Source of the DNA: JAFMPW01 sp041743085 | GTDB taxonomy: Bacteria > Bacteroidota > Bacteroidia > Flavobacteriales > Flavobacteriaceae | Assembly: GCA_041743085.1 (NCBI GenBank) | Contig: JBGTNL010000038.1 | Coordinates: 176,086 to 240,085 of the forward strand | Length of the DNA stretch: 64,000 nucleotides | Direction of reading: 5' to 3' | In this document: piece after piece, positions 1-8,084 of the stretch | Numbering within the stretch: position 1 is the first letter of the stretch | Layout: each line of letters starts with the position of its first letter | Translations under genes and position numbers: made by a program | The notes under the pieces: generated by a model | The model's input: only the letters and a program-made list of their open reading frames with translations | The model's database searches: none | Told to the model about the DNA's origin: nothing

Positions 1-1238
1 CGGATGTGCTTCAAAACGCAATTCATTTGATCCAACACGACCTTGTGAATCAGGTCAACTACTTTAAGGAAATTGGAAAGCCCCTGGAGGCAAAGCGACT
101 TGAGGAGCGCACAAATTTTGACCTGGAAATGATCCGGGAATTGGGCTATTGCTCGGGCATTGAGAATTATTCAAGGTATCTGGATGGAAGGGAACCGGGA
201 ACCCGGCCTTTCTGCCTGTTGGATTATTTTCCCCGGGATTATTTGATGGTGGTCGATGAAAGCCATGTAACTATCCCGCAAGTGCACGCCATGTACGGCG
301 GGGACCGGTCCCGGAAAGAAAATCTTGTGGATTATGGATTCCGGCTACCCGCTGCTATGGACAACCGGCCTTTAAAATTTGAAGAGTTTGAAGCCTTGCA
401 GAACCATGTGATCTGTGTGAGCGCCACCCCGGCGGATTACGAATTGCAACTTAGTCAGGGTATATATGTGGAACAGGTGATACGGCCTACAGGACTTCTT
501 GATCCTGAAATAGAGGTCCGTCCGAGTATGAATCAGATCGATGACCTGGTTGAAGAGATACACCAAAGGGTGGAAAGAGATGAGCGTACGCTTGTAACCA
601 CCCTTACAAAGCGAATGGCAGAAGAACTTGCCAAATATTTGGCCAGGATAAACGTAAGATGCCGGTATATTCACAGTGATGTCGATACTTTGGAGCGGGT
701 GGAAATAATGCAGGATCTGCGCAAGGGCATTTTTGATGTATTGATAGGTGTAAACCTGCTTAGGGAAGGGCTGGACCTTCCCGAGGTTTCGTTGGTTGCG
801 ATCTTGGATGCGGACAAGGAAGGTTTTCTGAGAAGCAACCGTTCCCTTACCCAAACCGTGGGAAGGGCCGCAAGACATTTGAGGGGAAAAGCGATTATGT
901 ATGCCGACAAAGTCACGGTAAGTATGCAAAAAACCATTGATGAAACAAATTACAGAAGAGAAAAACAGCAAAATTATAACCATCAGAATAATATTATTCC
1001 GACCGCATTGAATAAAAGTTTGGACAATGCCCTGTCCAAAAATTCTGTCTCTACATATCACTTTGAAAAGGAGGAAATGAGGGCCGCTGAACCCGACCTG
1101 AAATACCTCACAATGGACCAAAAAGAAAAGCTGATCAGGGATAAAAGAAAGGCGATGGAAAAGGCCGCGAAAGAGTTGGATTTTATGCAAGCCGCAAAGT
1201 TGAGGGACGAAATAAAAATGCTGCAAAATCAGGAATGA
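1..1238 (+). CDS. uvrB: Excinuclease ABC subunit B, 3' part (5' end outside window)
   Basis: C-terminal 411 residues or so of UvrB, the damage-verifying helicase of nucleotide excision repair; it receives DNA from UvrA and recruits UvrC. Visible in order: helicase motif II (VVDESHVT), motif III (VSATPADYE), motif V (GVNLLREGLDLPEV), motif VI (QTVGRAARHLRG), and a C-terminal UVR domain (DFMQAAKLRDEI) that contacts UvrC. Full UvrB is about 660 residues, so roughly the first 250, with Walker A and the beta-hairpin, lie upstream of the window. The frame is open from base 3. No partner gene follows; the next gene is an unrelated secreted peptidase 128 bp downstream. Confidence 0.97.
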   Translation, partial: DVLQNAIHLIQHDLVNQVNYFKEIGKPLEAKRLEERTNFDLEMIRELGYCSGIENYSRYLDGREPGTRPFCLLDYFPRDYLMVVDESHVTIPQVHAMYGGDRSRKENLVDYGFRLPAAMDNRPLKFEEFEALQNHVICVSATPADYELQLSQGIYVEQVIRPTGLLDPEIEVRPSMNQIDDLVEEIHQRVERDERTLVTTLTKRMAEELAKYLARINVRCRYIHSDVDTLERVEIMQDLRKGIFDVLIGVNLLREGLDLPEVSLVAILDADKEGFLRSNRSLTQTVGRAARHLRGKAIMYADKVTVSMQKTIDETNYRREKQQNYNHQNNIIPTALNKSLDNALSKNSVSTYHFEKEEMRAAEPDLKYLTMDQKEKLIRDKRKAMEKAAKELDFMQAAKLRDEIKMLQNQE

Positions 1239-1366
1239 TCGCATGTATTTCTCTCAAATCTGCACGAAATGTTCAAAAACTACTATATTATAAAGTATAA
1301 GTTAATATCAATATAATTAAAGCGCTGGATAATAACAATATATAATATTTTTTTAGATAAGTCTAA

Positions 1367-2911
1367 ATGTTAAAAAATCGTCTTTTTGTTCTTTTTACCT
1401 TCAATTTTATCCTTATTTTTTGGGGAATTGGCACTTCGTATTCCCAGTCATTGTCCGCCGCTCAAATTGAAGAATTGGCAGGCAAAAAATTTCCTGCTGC
1501 CCTGCAAAATTTAACTGCATTTTTACAACTTCCCAACGATGGACATTTCCCGGATCAGGTAGAACAAAATCTCACCTATTGCAGGGTAATTTTTAACAGT
1601 CTCAAATTTGAAACCCGGGTGATTTCTACTGAGGGGGCTCCCCTCCTCTTTGCACAAAAACAGGTTGGCAAAAACGCAAAAACCGTGCTGTTCTATTTGC
1701 AAATTGACGGGCAACCTGTGGACACCTCAAAATGGGATCAGCAGGATCCTTTCATTCCTGTTTATAAGAAAAAGTTAAATAATACGAATTGGGAAAATCT
1801 GGATAGCGAGAGTGTATGGAAAAAACCTGATCCGGAGTGGCGTATCTTTGCGAGATCGGCATCAGATTCCAAAGGTCCGGCTATGGCGTTTATTTCCGCA
1901 CTGGAAGTTCTTCAAACGGAAAAAATAAAACCGGCCTTTAACATTAAGGTCATTATGGACTTTCAGGAAGAAATGGGATCCCCTCACCTGCCTAAAGCAG
2001 TTGAAGCTCACAAGGATCTTTTGAACGCTGATTTTTTATTGATCATGGACGGAACAAGACATCTCTCCAATTGGCCTACGCTAATGTATGGTGCACGGGG
2101 AATTGCTACAGCCACACTCCGGATCTTTGGCCCCAACTATGCACTCCACAGCGGACAGTATGGCAATTATGCCCCAAACCCGGTATTCGAAGCTTCCAGG
2201 CTGATAGGTAGCTTAAAAGATGGGAACGGAAGAGTTACTATCCCAGGATTTTATGATGGAATTTCTTTGAGTGAAAAAGAAAAAAAAATACTCAACAGCC
2301 TTCCCGAAGATGAAGACAGCTTAAAAATAAGATTGGGGATAGCCACCCCGGACAAAGTAGGAAACACCTATCAGGAAGCCTTACAATATCCTTCGTTAAA
2401 CATAAGGGGGTTGCGGGCAGGCTGGGTGGGCAATGAAGTTCGCACGCTTATACCGGACGAAGTTATCATAGAATTTGACCTACGCTTGGTGCCTGAATCC
2501 AGCGGAGAACGACTTATAGGGCTACTAAGGAAACAAATTGAGGAGTTTGGATATCATTTGGCAGATAGCATTCCATCTATGAAAGACCGGCAAACATTTT
2601 CCAAATTGGCCTCCTTTAACTATCGTTTGGGTTCCCTGCCATTCCGAACGGAAATAGATTCCCCGGTTGGGAAATTTTTGAATATGGCGATGCATAAGGT
2701 TTTTGGAGACAGGGTTGTGAATATGCGTACTACCGGTGGATCTCAACCGATGGCTTCTTTTATTAATACACTCGGAATTCCGGCCGTATCTATCCGAATT
2801 CCCAATCCGGATAACAATATACATGCACCTAATGAAAATTTAAGGCTGGGAAATTTTTTAGAAGGTATTATAACCTGTTTGGCCATTTTGAACGAGCCTA
2901 TTGGCAAATAG
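1367..2911 (+). CDS. Secreted M20-family metallopeptidase-like protein with altered metal site
   Basis: 514-residue protein with a signal peptide (hydrophobic stretch about residues 6-24, ending GTSYSQS) and an M20/ArgE-DapE/CNDP fold, so probably a periplasmic dipeptidase or amidohydrolase. Visible landmarks are the catalytic Asp in QIDGQPVD (about 112-119), the bridging Asp in SDSKGP (about 166-171), the E-E pair in FQEEMGSP (about 199-206), IMDGT (about 226-230) and the late His in NIHAPNE. The first metal ligand, normally His in HxD, is Gln here (Q-I-D). The other ligands are kept, so this may be a subfamily trait rather than decay. The ATG at 1367 starts right at the signal peptide. It appears monocistronic; a hairpin follows the stop but faces the convergent Hsp20 gene. 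Confidence 0.85.
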   Translation: MLKNRLFVLFTFNFILIFWGIGTSYSQSLSAAQIEELAGKKFPAALQNLTAFLQLPNDGHFPDQVEQNLTYCRVIFNSLKFETRVISTEGAPLLFAQKQVGKNAKTVLFYLQIDGQPVDTSKWDQQDPFIPVYKKKLNNTNWENLDSESVWKKPDPEWRIFARSASDSKGPAMAFISALEVLQTEKIKPAFNIKVIMDFQEEMGSPHLPKAVEAHKDLLNADFLLIMDGTRHLSNWPTLMYGARGIATATLRIFGPNYALHSGQYGNYAPNPVFEASRLIGSLKDGNGRVTIPGFYDGISLSEKEKKILNSLPEDEDSLKIRLGIATPDKVGNTYQEALQYPSLNIRGLRAGWVGNEVRTLIPDEVIIEFDLRLVPESSGERLIGLLRKQIEEFGYHLADSIPSMKDRQTFSKLASFNYRLGSLPFRTEIDSPVGKFLNMAMHKVFGDRVVNMRTTGGSQPMASFINTLGIPAVSIRIPNPDNNIHAPNENLRLGNFLEGIITCLAILNEPIGK

Positions 2912-2912
2912 C

Positions 2913-2940
2913 AAAAAAGCGCCACAGTTTCCCGTGGCGC
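2913..2940 (-). terminator. Rho-independent terminator of the Hsp20 gene
   Basis: Stem GCGCCAC (2919-2925) / GTGGCGC (2934-2940) with an 8-nt loop. On the minus strand it is followed by six T (plus-strand A-run 2913-2918). It lies between the convergent M20-like peptidase and Hsp20 genes and suits Hsp20 transcription best; on the plus strand no T-run follows. Confidence 0.8.
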
Positions 2941-3013
2941 TTCCTAACTAACCAACTAAACAAACCAACCATTATGAAGGCCCGGAACGGGCACTACATA
3001 AAGCATTTAAGTC

Positions 3014-3442
3014 TTATTTCCCAATCGATATCATTCGTTTAGGCTTGGGAAGTGCTTCTTCTTTCTTCGGCAATGTAAATCTTAAAATACCTTCCTCATA
3101 CGAAGCTTTGATCTTGTCTTCATCTATAGTTTCAGGCAAAGTGAAAGCTCTTTTAAAAGAAGTATACGAAAATTCTCTCCGTGTATAGTTTTTCTCTTCT
3201 ACAGAATTTTCCGAATTTATCTCAGCGGAAATGGTCATTACGTTATTATCCACTTCTACATTAAAATCATCCTTTTTCATACCCGGAACCGCAAGTTCCA
3301 GTTCATAATCCTTTTCGTTCTCTTTGATATTTACGGCAGGTACATTACCTCCGTAATTTTCCATTCCCCCGAACCAGTCGGGCCTGAATATTTCATTCAT
3401 CAAGGAAGGAAATACCAGATTGTTCCTTTTTACAATACTCAT
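3014..3442 (-). CDS. Small heat shock protein, Hsp20/alpha-crystallin family
   Basis: 142-residue ATP-independent chaperone that binds unfolding proteins in the cytoplasm as an oligomer. The alpha-crystallin domain runs from about residue 33 (PAVNIKENEKDYELELAVPG) to about 130, including the region DEDKIKASYEEGILRFTLPK; the tail carries the I-x-I-type motif (RMISIGK) that docks neighbouring dimers. Length is normal for bacterial Hsp20. The gene stands alone, with its own terminator downstream and a 460-bp non-coding stretch upstream. Heat induction is likely from the family, but I saw no clear heat-shock operator such as a CIRCE repeat. Confidence 0.95.
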   Translation of the reverse strand: MSIVKRNNLVFPSLMNEIFRPDWFGGMENYGGNVPAVNIKENEKDYELELAVPGMKKDDFNVEVDNNVMTISAEINSENSVEEKNYTRREFSYTSFKRAFTLPETIDEDKIKASYEEGILRFTLPKKEEALPKPKRMISIGK

Positions 3443-3904
3443 GGCTTTTTATTTTTTATCCCTATCTGATGACAGGGTAATTAAACTATTATTTTTTCTT
3501 TCGCTTAGGTATAAACAAATGATATACCAACGTAATATTGCTGCCTTTTTGTCGCTTTTAGTGATTCAAACGATGTCATTATGGCACTTTTTAGTTCTTG
3601 AAGCAACAAGAAGCCGTATGTGGCTTCATGCTGATAAGGGAGTTTTGGATCTGCGGCGAAAAAAAACCTAAATCAAAGTTGAAGATCAGGTAAGGCCAAC
3701 TAACGGTCACCTTCCAATGTCAAAGATCTAGCGTTTAAGGCGTGTTAACACTAAAGGAAAATCATGGATTTTTTGATGATTTTTTCGGATTTCGAGGCTG
3801 TTTTTGCTAAACATAGCATGCGCAAAAATGAACGAAAAAATATGGAAAAAGGGCGAAAAAGCCACATTTAGGCTTAGGGTTGCAACGCCCTAATAAAAAC
3901 CAAC
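3443..3904. other. Non-coding stretch between the Hsp20 and TerB-like genes
   Basis: About 460 bp without a convincing gene. It should hold the Hsp20 promoter near its left end. An 83-codon open frame on the plus strand (3420-3671) overlaps the Hsp20 start and has no family features, so I do not call it a gene. The right end is A-rich with repeated GAAAAA-type tracts. No terminator or repeat recognised. Confidence 0.6.
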
Positions 3905-4306
3905 TTAATTATAGTGCGCTTTGAAGATATTGATAAGCACTTGCGGGGGCACTATTTTATCGGGATACTGATGCATTACCAGAAGTACCTGTTCAATTGC
4001 CGAAGGCGGCAATCCCATGCTTAGCCCCAGATTGTGAAGTTTACCGATTTCCAGTTGATGTTGTTCCTGATCCACATTCATAAGCAAGACCAGTCTGTGA
4101 AATTGAACGATACGTTCGGCCTGGGTCTTAAGCACAATTTTCTCAACCCTGGTAATTAAAAGGGAATCAAAGGTTTCCCTGTCTACTCCCAAAAGTCCGG
4201 CAACGCCCAAAAGAAAATCATACTCGGAGTCCTTCATTTTATGATCAGTTCTGGCGAAGGCGATCATTTCGGATAAAATACTCATTTTCTCCTCGTAGGA
4301 ACTCAT
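3905..4306 (-). CDS. TerB-like domain protein
   Basis: 133-residue all-helical protein without signal peptide or membrane segment. The pattern of acidic helices (MSILSEMIAFARTDHKM near the N-terminus, then LLGVDRETFDSLL) resembles the TerB/tellurite-resistance-like fold, in which the Asp of a D-H/G turn may bind metal. Proteins of this type in Flavobacteria are, as I recall, often labelled excinuclease subunit B through annotation transfer; nothing here looks like UvrB. Function is unknown; no tellurite operon genes are nearby. Family assignment is moderately sure. Confidence 0.65.
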   Translation of the reverse strand: MSSYEEKMSILSEMIAFARTDHKMKDSEYDFLLGVAGLLGVDRETFDSLLITRVEKIVLKTQAERIVQFHRLVLLMNVDQEQHQLEIGKLHNLGLSMGLPPSAIEQVLLVMHQYPDKIVPPQVLINIFKAHYN

Positions 4307-4443
4307 AGTTTTCGGGCTTTGGGGTTTGTCCTGCTCAACCCTAATATAACTTTAAAAATGGCGCTTTCGTATAAAAAATCGGGTAAAATAAACTTTTACA
4401 ACCCTTCCTGATTTATTTATAATATCTTGCAGTAAAGATCTAA

Positions 4444-4791
4444 ATGACCAATAACGATATTCTAAAGAAATTAAGAGTGGCCCTGATGCTCAGGGACGAT
4501 GAGATTGTTGACATCCTGACGCTGGTCGATTTCAGGATATCAAAAAGTGAAATAGGAGCGTTTTGCAGAAGAGAAGGGCACCCAAAATATAAGGAATGCG
4601 GTGATCAGGTGCTTCGGAATTTTCTAAATGGCCTTGTTATTCATTTAAGGGGTACCAAAGAAAAGCCAAAAAATCCCTCGGAAGTTTTATACACGGCAGG
4701 CGGGCGACAAAATCCTCCCTCACAAACGCCGCCGGAGAAAACTGGATCCCATCCGGGAAATGTAAAATATAAGAACAAAAAAAAATCCTGA
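4444..4791 (+). CDS. DUF1456 family protein (YehS-like), single repeat
   Basis: 115 residues. The first 70 (MTNNDILKKLRVALMLRDDE, then LVDFRISKSEIGAFCRREGH and YKECGDQVLRNFLNGLVIHL) match one copy of the DUF1456 repeat. E. coli YehS has two such repeats in about 155 residues; here the second is replaced by a Pro/Gly/Lys-rich, probably disordered tail ending in a basic stretch. Function of the family is not known; the basic tail could suggest nucleic-acid contact, which is inference. The stop codon lies inside the terminator stem, so the gene ends exactly at its terminator. Confidence 0.8.
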   Translation: MTNNDILKKLRVALMLRDDEIVDILTLVDFRISKSEIGAFCRREGHPKYKECGDQVLRNFLNGLVIHLRGTKEKPKNPSEVLYTAGGRQNPPSQTPPEKTGSHPGNVKYKNKKKS

Positions 4792-4820
4792 TTCAAAAGT
4801 TGGAATCAGGATTTCCCTGG
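4777..4820. terminator. Bidirectional terminator between convergent genes
   Basis: Perfect 11-bp stem AATCCTGATTC (4784-4794) / GAATCAGGATT (4803-4813) with an A-rich left flank (4777-4785) and T on the right. Placed between the DUF1456 gene (plus) and the small exported protein gene (minus), it can serve both. Confidence 0.8.
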
Positions 4821-4833
4821 CAAAAACTGTCTT

Positions 4834-5169
4834 CTACGCCGTAACGCGAACAGGAATTGTGTATGTTTTACCTTCACGATACTCCTGTAAATCAACTTTT
4901 TGATAGTTTAACCTGCTTTTGAGAAACACTTCCATACGGGGACTGTCTGACTCAACTGACAATACTACAATTTCTTTGTCCTGATTAACCGTAAACTTTA
5001 CTTTTGCCGTTACATCGTAATCTTCAATAATAAAAGAATTGTTGTGCAAAAGATCTCTGATTTGAGCGGATAAGTCCTTGCCAGGATCCGGATGTTGAAC
5101 ATCGCTGGCAAAAATAGCACCTACCGACAGTAGCATTGCAGCTACCAAAATTAAACTGACTTTTCTCAT
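4834..5169 (-). CDS. Small exported protein of unknown function
   Basis: 111 residues with a clear signal peptide (MRKVSLILVAAMLLSVGAIF, cleavage near ASD). The mature part is about 90 residues with alternating strands (KVKFTVNQDKEIVVLSVE, then RLNYQKVDLQEY and TYTIPVRV). This resembles small periplasmic proteins with a TonB-C-terminal-like fold seen in Bacteroidota, where a variable is carried from one residue range to a fixed strand order; that comparison is by pattern only. No Cys. It stands alone with a terminator downstream and a 745-bp repeat-bearing gap upstream. Confidence 0.7.
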   Translation of the reverse strand: MRKVSLILVAAMLLSVGAIFASDVQHPDPGKDLSAQIRDLLHNNSFIIEDYDVTAKVKFTVNQDKEIVVLSVESDSPRMEVFLKSRLNYQKVDLQEYREGKTYTIPVRVTA

Positions 5170-5291
5170 GACATTGATTTTTAATTGATGAATTATAAAA
5201 CAAGACTTTACAATTATGGGAATGTTACACCTATTTTATTGTTTAACCATTAATTAACTTGCGTTTAGGTTAATTTTATGATAATTCTATA

Positions 5292-5550
5292 AACTAAACC
5301 ACTCCTATAGATTAAAAATCCATGCCTGTCCGTCCTATGGCGGAGGTTTTGAAAAGCAATGGAATTGCCAACGGTTATCGGGTTACCAAGTTGTTCGTTA
5401 TTTAGTCGGAACGCCTTAATAGCTTAATAATCAATAACCCAATAACTATTATGGGTAAAATGTTCTTAGAAACCGAAAGTCCTGCACTAAAGTGCATACC
5501 TGCCTGCCGCCTTTAGGCAGGGTTTCAACTAACGAATGAGACCAATGAAA
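5292..5550. repeat. Composite dispersed repeat, copy 1 (units A and B)
   Basis: Unit A at 5292-5349 matches 17295-17352 with about 2 mismatches in 58. Unit B at 5477-5550 matches 17518-17591 with about 5 mismatches in 74. The two units are in the same order and orientation in both places, separated by 127 bp here and 165 bp there. Unit B contains the imperfect palindrome CCTGCCGCCTTTAGGCAGG. Not coding. Both copies lie downstream of a minus-strand housekeeping gene (sucC here, guaB there). Confidence 0.85.
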
Positions 5551-5802
5551 TTTCAGCCAGGTGTTTGGGACCATTTTCAGGCGGCATAGAAATGGTATAA
5601 TATAAAGGCACATCAAAATGCAAGTTCGCCGTGAAGGAAGTACGGATAGCCGTAGAGAAGAAACCCGCTCCTTCCCCAATATATTCTGGCGGGCGGATGA
5701 CGAACCGGCAAATTATAAGTATTGCTAAAATATAAAATCACCCTGCCAGGTGGCATTGGCAATGTCGGTCACTTCTCACGTTTTAGGTGATAGCCATATA
5801 GA
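5551..5802. other. Non-coding stretch between repeat units
   Basis: Sequence between two repeat units downstream of sucC. Open frames crossing 5449-5679 run through unit B and are not supported as genes. It contains short direct and inverted GC-rich words (CTGGCGGGCGGA, CCCTGCCAGGTGGC) typical of degraded repeat material. Confidence 0.5.
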
Positions 5803-5885
5803 CAAATAAAAAAATTCTTGAAAGTTTACCCGCCTCTGGCGGGCGACTATCCCTGCCTGCAGGCAGGCTCGAGGCAGAGCCATCG
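5803..5885. repeat. Dispersed repeat unit D, copy 1
   Basis: 5803-5860 matches 10307-10364 with one mismatch in 58. It contains the palindrome CCCGCCTCTGGCGGG. The following GAGGCAGAGCCAT (about 5871-5883) recurs at 63893-63905 in a shortened copy. It sits 29 bp past the sucC stop codon and could end up in the sucC mRNA tail. Confidence 0.8.
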
Positions 5886-5913
5886 GGGAATTATTTAGAG
5901 TAAATGGGATAAC

Positions 5914-7107
5914 CTATGCCAGAACTTCTTTAACCTTGTCGGCAGCCTCCTGAAATTGGACCGCTGAATGGACCGCCAGACCGGAATTATCGAGTATCTC
6001 TTTGGCAAGCTCCGCATTCGTCCCTTGCAAACGAACTATAATCGGCACTTTAATGGCATCACCCATATTTTTATAGGCGTCCACTACCCCCTGGGCAACC
6101 CGGTCACACCGTACAATGCCACCAAATATATTGATGAGAATGGCTTTTACTTCCGGATCTCTAAGAATGATCCGAAAAGCCTCTTCTACCCGCTTGGCAT
6201 CCGCCGTTCCGCCAACATCCAGAAAATTGGCCGGTTCACCGCCAGCCATCTTGATCAGGTCCATCGTTGCCATGGCCAATCCAGCACCATTTACCATACA
6301 TCCGACATTGCCATCAAGATCCACGTAATTTAATCCTACCGCTCTTGCTTCCACCTCTATGGGATTTTCCTCCCGAAGATCGCGCATTTCGGCGTACTGC
6401 TTTCTGCGGAACAGTGCATTGTCGTCTATAGAGACTTTAGCATCCACGGCCATAATTTTATCGTCGGAAGTCTTTAATACGGGATTGATCTCGAAAAGGC
6501 TGGCATCGCTTTCAACATATGCCTTGTATAGCGAAGTAACAAACTTTGTCATTTCTTTGAACGCCGTGCCCGAAAGTCCCAGGTTGAACGCCACTTTTCT
6601 GGCCTGAAAAGGTAAAAGCCCGGTAGCCGGGTCTATCTCCTCTGTAAATATCAGATGGGGAGTATCTTCTGCAACCTTCTCAATGTCCATTCCTCCCTCG
6701 GTGGAATACATGATCATGTTCCGGGCTGTTGCCCTGTTGAGGAGCACGGAGAGATAAAATTCACTGGTTTCACTATTTCCGGGATAGTACACGTCTTCTG
6801 CGATCAGAACCTGGTGTACTTTTTTACCTTTGGCCGAGGTTTGTGGGGTTACCAGATGCATTCCAATGATATTTCCGGCAATCTCCTCTACCTCCTTAAG
6901 ATTTTTGGCCAGTTTAACACCGCCTCCCTTTCCCCGGCCCCCGGCATGTATCTGGGCCTTGATGACGTGCCATTCCGTACCGGTTTCCCGGGTGAGTTGT
7001 TTGGCGGCCTCCACGGCCTCATTGGCATTGTGCGCCACTATACCGCGCTGTACGCGAACGCCAAAACCGGCTAAAATTTCCTTTCCCTGATATTCGTGAA
7101 GATTCAT
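5914..7107 (-). CDS. sucC: Succinate-CoA ligase (ADP-forming) subunit beta
   Basis: 397 residues; TCA-cycle enzyme making ATP (or GTP) from succinyl-CoA with subunit alpha (not in this window). The start is set at the Met of MNLHEYQGKEIL, the conserved family N-terminus; an upstream in-frame Met at 7146 would add 13 unlikely residues. ATP-grasp part: HAGGRGKGGGVKLA near residue 52. C-terminal CoA-ligase part: FLDVGGTADA, then NIFGGIVRCD, with the Gly-rich loop that helps place the phosphohistidine of the alpha subunit. Length is typical. A -7 box lies 24 bp upstream. It is a single-gene unit followed by dispersed repeats. Confidence 0.97.
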   Translation of the reverse strand: MNLHEYQGKEILAGFGVRVQRGIVAHNANEAVEAAKQLTRETGTEWHVIKAQIHAGGRGKGGGVKLAKNLKEVEEIAGNIIGMHLVTPQTSAKGKKVHQVLIAEDVYYPGNSETSEFYLSVLLNRATARNMIMYSTEGGMDIEKVAEDTPHLIFTEEIDPATGLLPFQARKVAFNLGLSGTAFKEMTKFVTSLYKAYVESDASLFEINPVLKTSDDKIMAVDAKVSIDDNALFRRKQYAEMRDLREENPIEVEARAVGLNYVDLDGNVGCMVNGAGLAMATMDLIKMAGGEPANFLDVGGTADAKRVEEAFRIILRDPEVKAILINIFGGIVRCDRVAQGVVDAYKNMGDAIKVPIIVRLQGTNAELAKEILDNSGLAVHSAVQFQEAADKVKEVLA

Positions 7108-7130
7108 ATATGCGTTCTTAGGTTCCTGGG

Positions 7131-7138
7131 CAAAAATA
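7131..7138 (-). promoter_or_regulatory. Putative -7 box of sucC
   Basis: TATTTTTG on the minus strand, matching the Bacteroidota -7 consensus TAnnTTTG, 24 bp before the sucC start. No convincing -33 TTTG at 19-21 bp. Confidence 0.45.
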
Positions 7139-7279
7139 GGAAACACAGTGGATTTACGCTAATAAAATAGATTTTAGATGTCCGATGCTAAAAACCGGAT
7201 TTTGGATGCCGGATTTTACGTTAAAAGTGTGGAAATTGCCAATTACGCTACATGACCTAAAGGTAAGAATTGCCGCTAT

Positions 7280-7921
7280 CTATTTCTGTTTAAAATCCTT
7301 AAAGTCCAGCGGATCAAAATTCCTAAAGTGTCCGTTCATATCTATTATTTCCTTGGTCCGGTTTACTTCTTTTAATACTTGGATGGTATCTTTTAAGTGG
7401 GTCTTAATAAAAGCAAGTCGTTCACTTTCCCTTGGAAGTTGTAACAACTCATATTCCTGTTCAAAAGAAAGACCCATTTTATGTGCCAGTACGTAACTAT
7501 TAAAAAGGTCGATCGGCATGGCCGTAAACGGCACATCCATTAAATTATAAAGTTCCTCAATCCTGGCAAGCACCTTAATTTTTGTTTCTTTTTCACCGTC
7601 ATTGACATTATCCAGAAACTGAACAATCCCACCCGCATAACTTTTCCCTTCGATCTCGTTGTCAAAAGTAAGGACCTTGAACACCTGGCGCGCCACACAA
7701 ACAACATCCATTGCTCCGCTTTCATAGGTTGTCACTACTTCCATCAGTTGTACTTCAGTGCCAAATGCGATACTGTCATGAATATATACAGGGATGCCGA
7801 AAGTAATGGCCTCGGACCGGCAATCGTTGATTAATTGCTTATACCGCTCCTCAAAAATATGCAGCGGCACCTTCTCCCCAGGGAAGAAAACGGATTGTAA
7901 AGGGAACATTGGTAATTTCAT
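7280..7921 (-). CDS. Lon substrate-binding (N-terminal) domain protein
   Basis: 213 residues matching only the N-terminal LON domain of the Lon protease (begins MKLPMFPLQSVFFPGEKVPL, then HIFEERYKQLINDC), with no AAA+ or Ser-Lys protease domain. Such standalone proteins are common in Bacteroidota and proteobacteria; the domain binds unfolded or specific protein substrates, but the role of the free form is not established. The C-terminal half is helical. No partner gene is close. The gap up to sucC holds near-repeats of the word CCGGATTTTGGATG. Confidence 0.88.
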   Translation of the reverse strand: MKLPMFPLQSVFFPGEKVPLHIFEERYKQLINDCRSEAITFGIPVYIHDSIAFGTEVQLMEVVTTYESGAMDVVCVARQVFKVLTFDNEIEGKSYAGGIVQFLDNVNDGEKETKIKVLARIEELYNLMDVPFTAMPIDLFNSYVLAHKMGLSFEQEYELLQLPRESERLAFIKTHLKDTIQVLKEVNRTKEIIDMNGHFRNFDPLDFKDFKQK

Positions 7922-8084
7922 GGCCTAATTTTTACTAAATGTACAAAGCGAGCCAGACTGTGGCAAACCCCGACATTAAATACATTGTTGCAAATTTAAC
8001 AAATTGTTGTATAATTCTATTTGCGCTCACTTTTTTTTGCGCGGCACACTTTGGTGTTATAGCTTTGCAGAAAAGCCCCGCTAT

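Noticed and set aside
3575..3600. Possible sigma-54 -24 element (TGGCAC)
   Set aside because: No TTGC at the required 5-bp spacing; the same was true for other TGGCAC words noticed (about 1427 and 47694).
3420..3671. 83-codon frame on the plus strand next to the Hsp20 gene
   Set aside because: Overlaps the Hsp20 start in antisense, low-complexity hydrophobic start, no family features.
3905..4306. Naming this gene as excinuclease subunit B
   Set aside because: 133 residues with none of the UvrB helicase motifs; the true uvrB is at the window start.
5449..5679. 76-codon frame on the minus strand across repeat unit B
   Set aside because: Runs through non-coding repeat DNA; the corresponding frame is not kept at 17518-17591 or 10356-10407.
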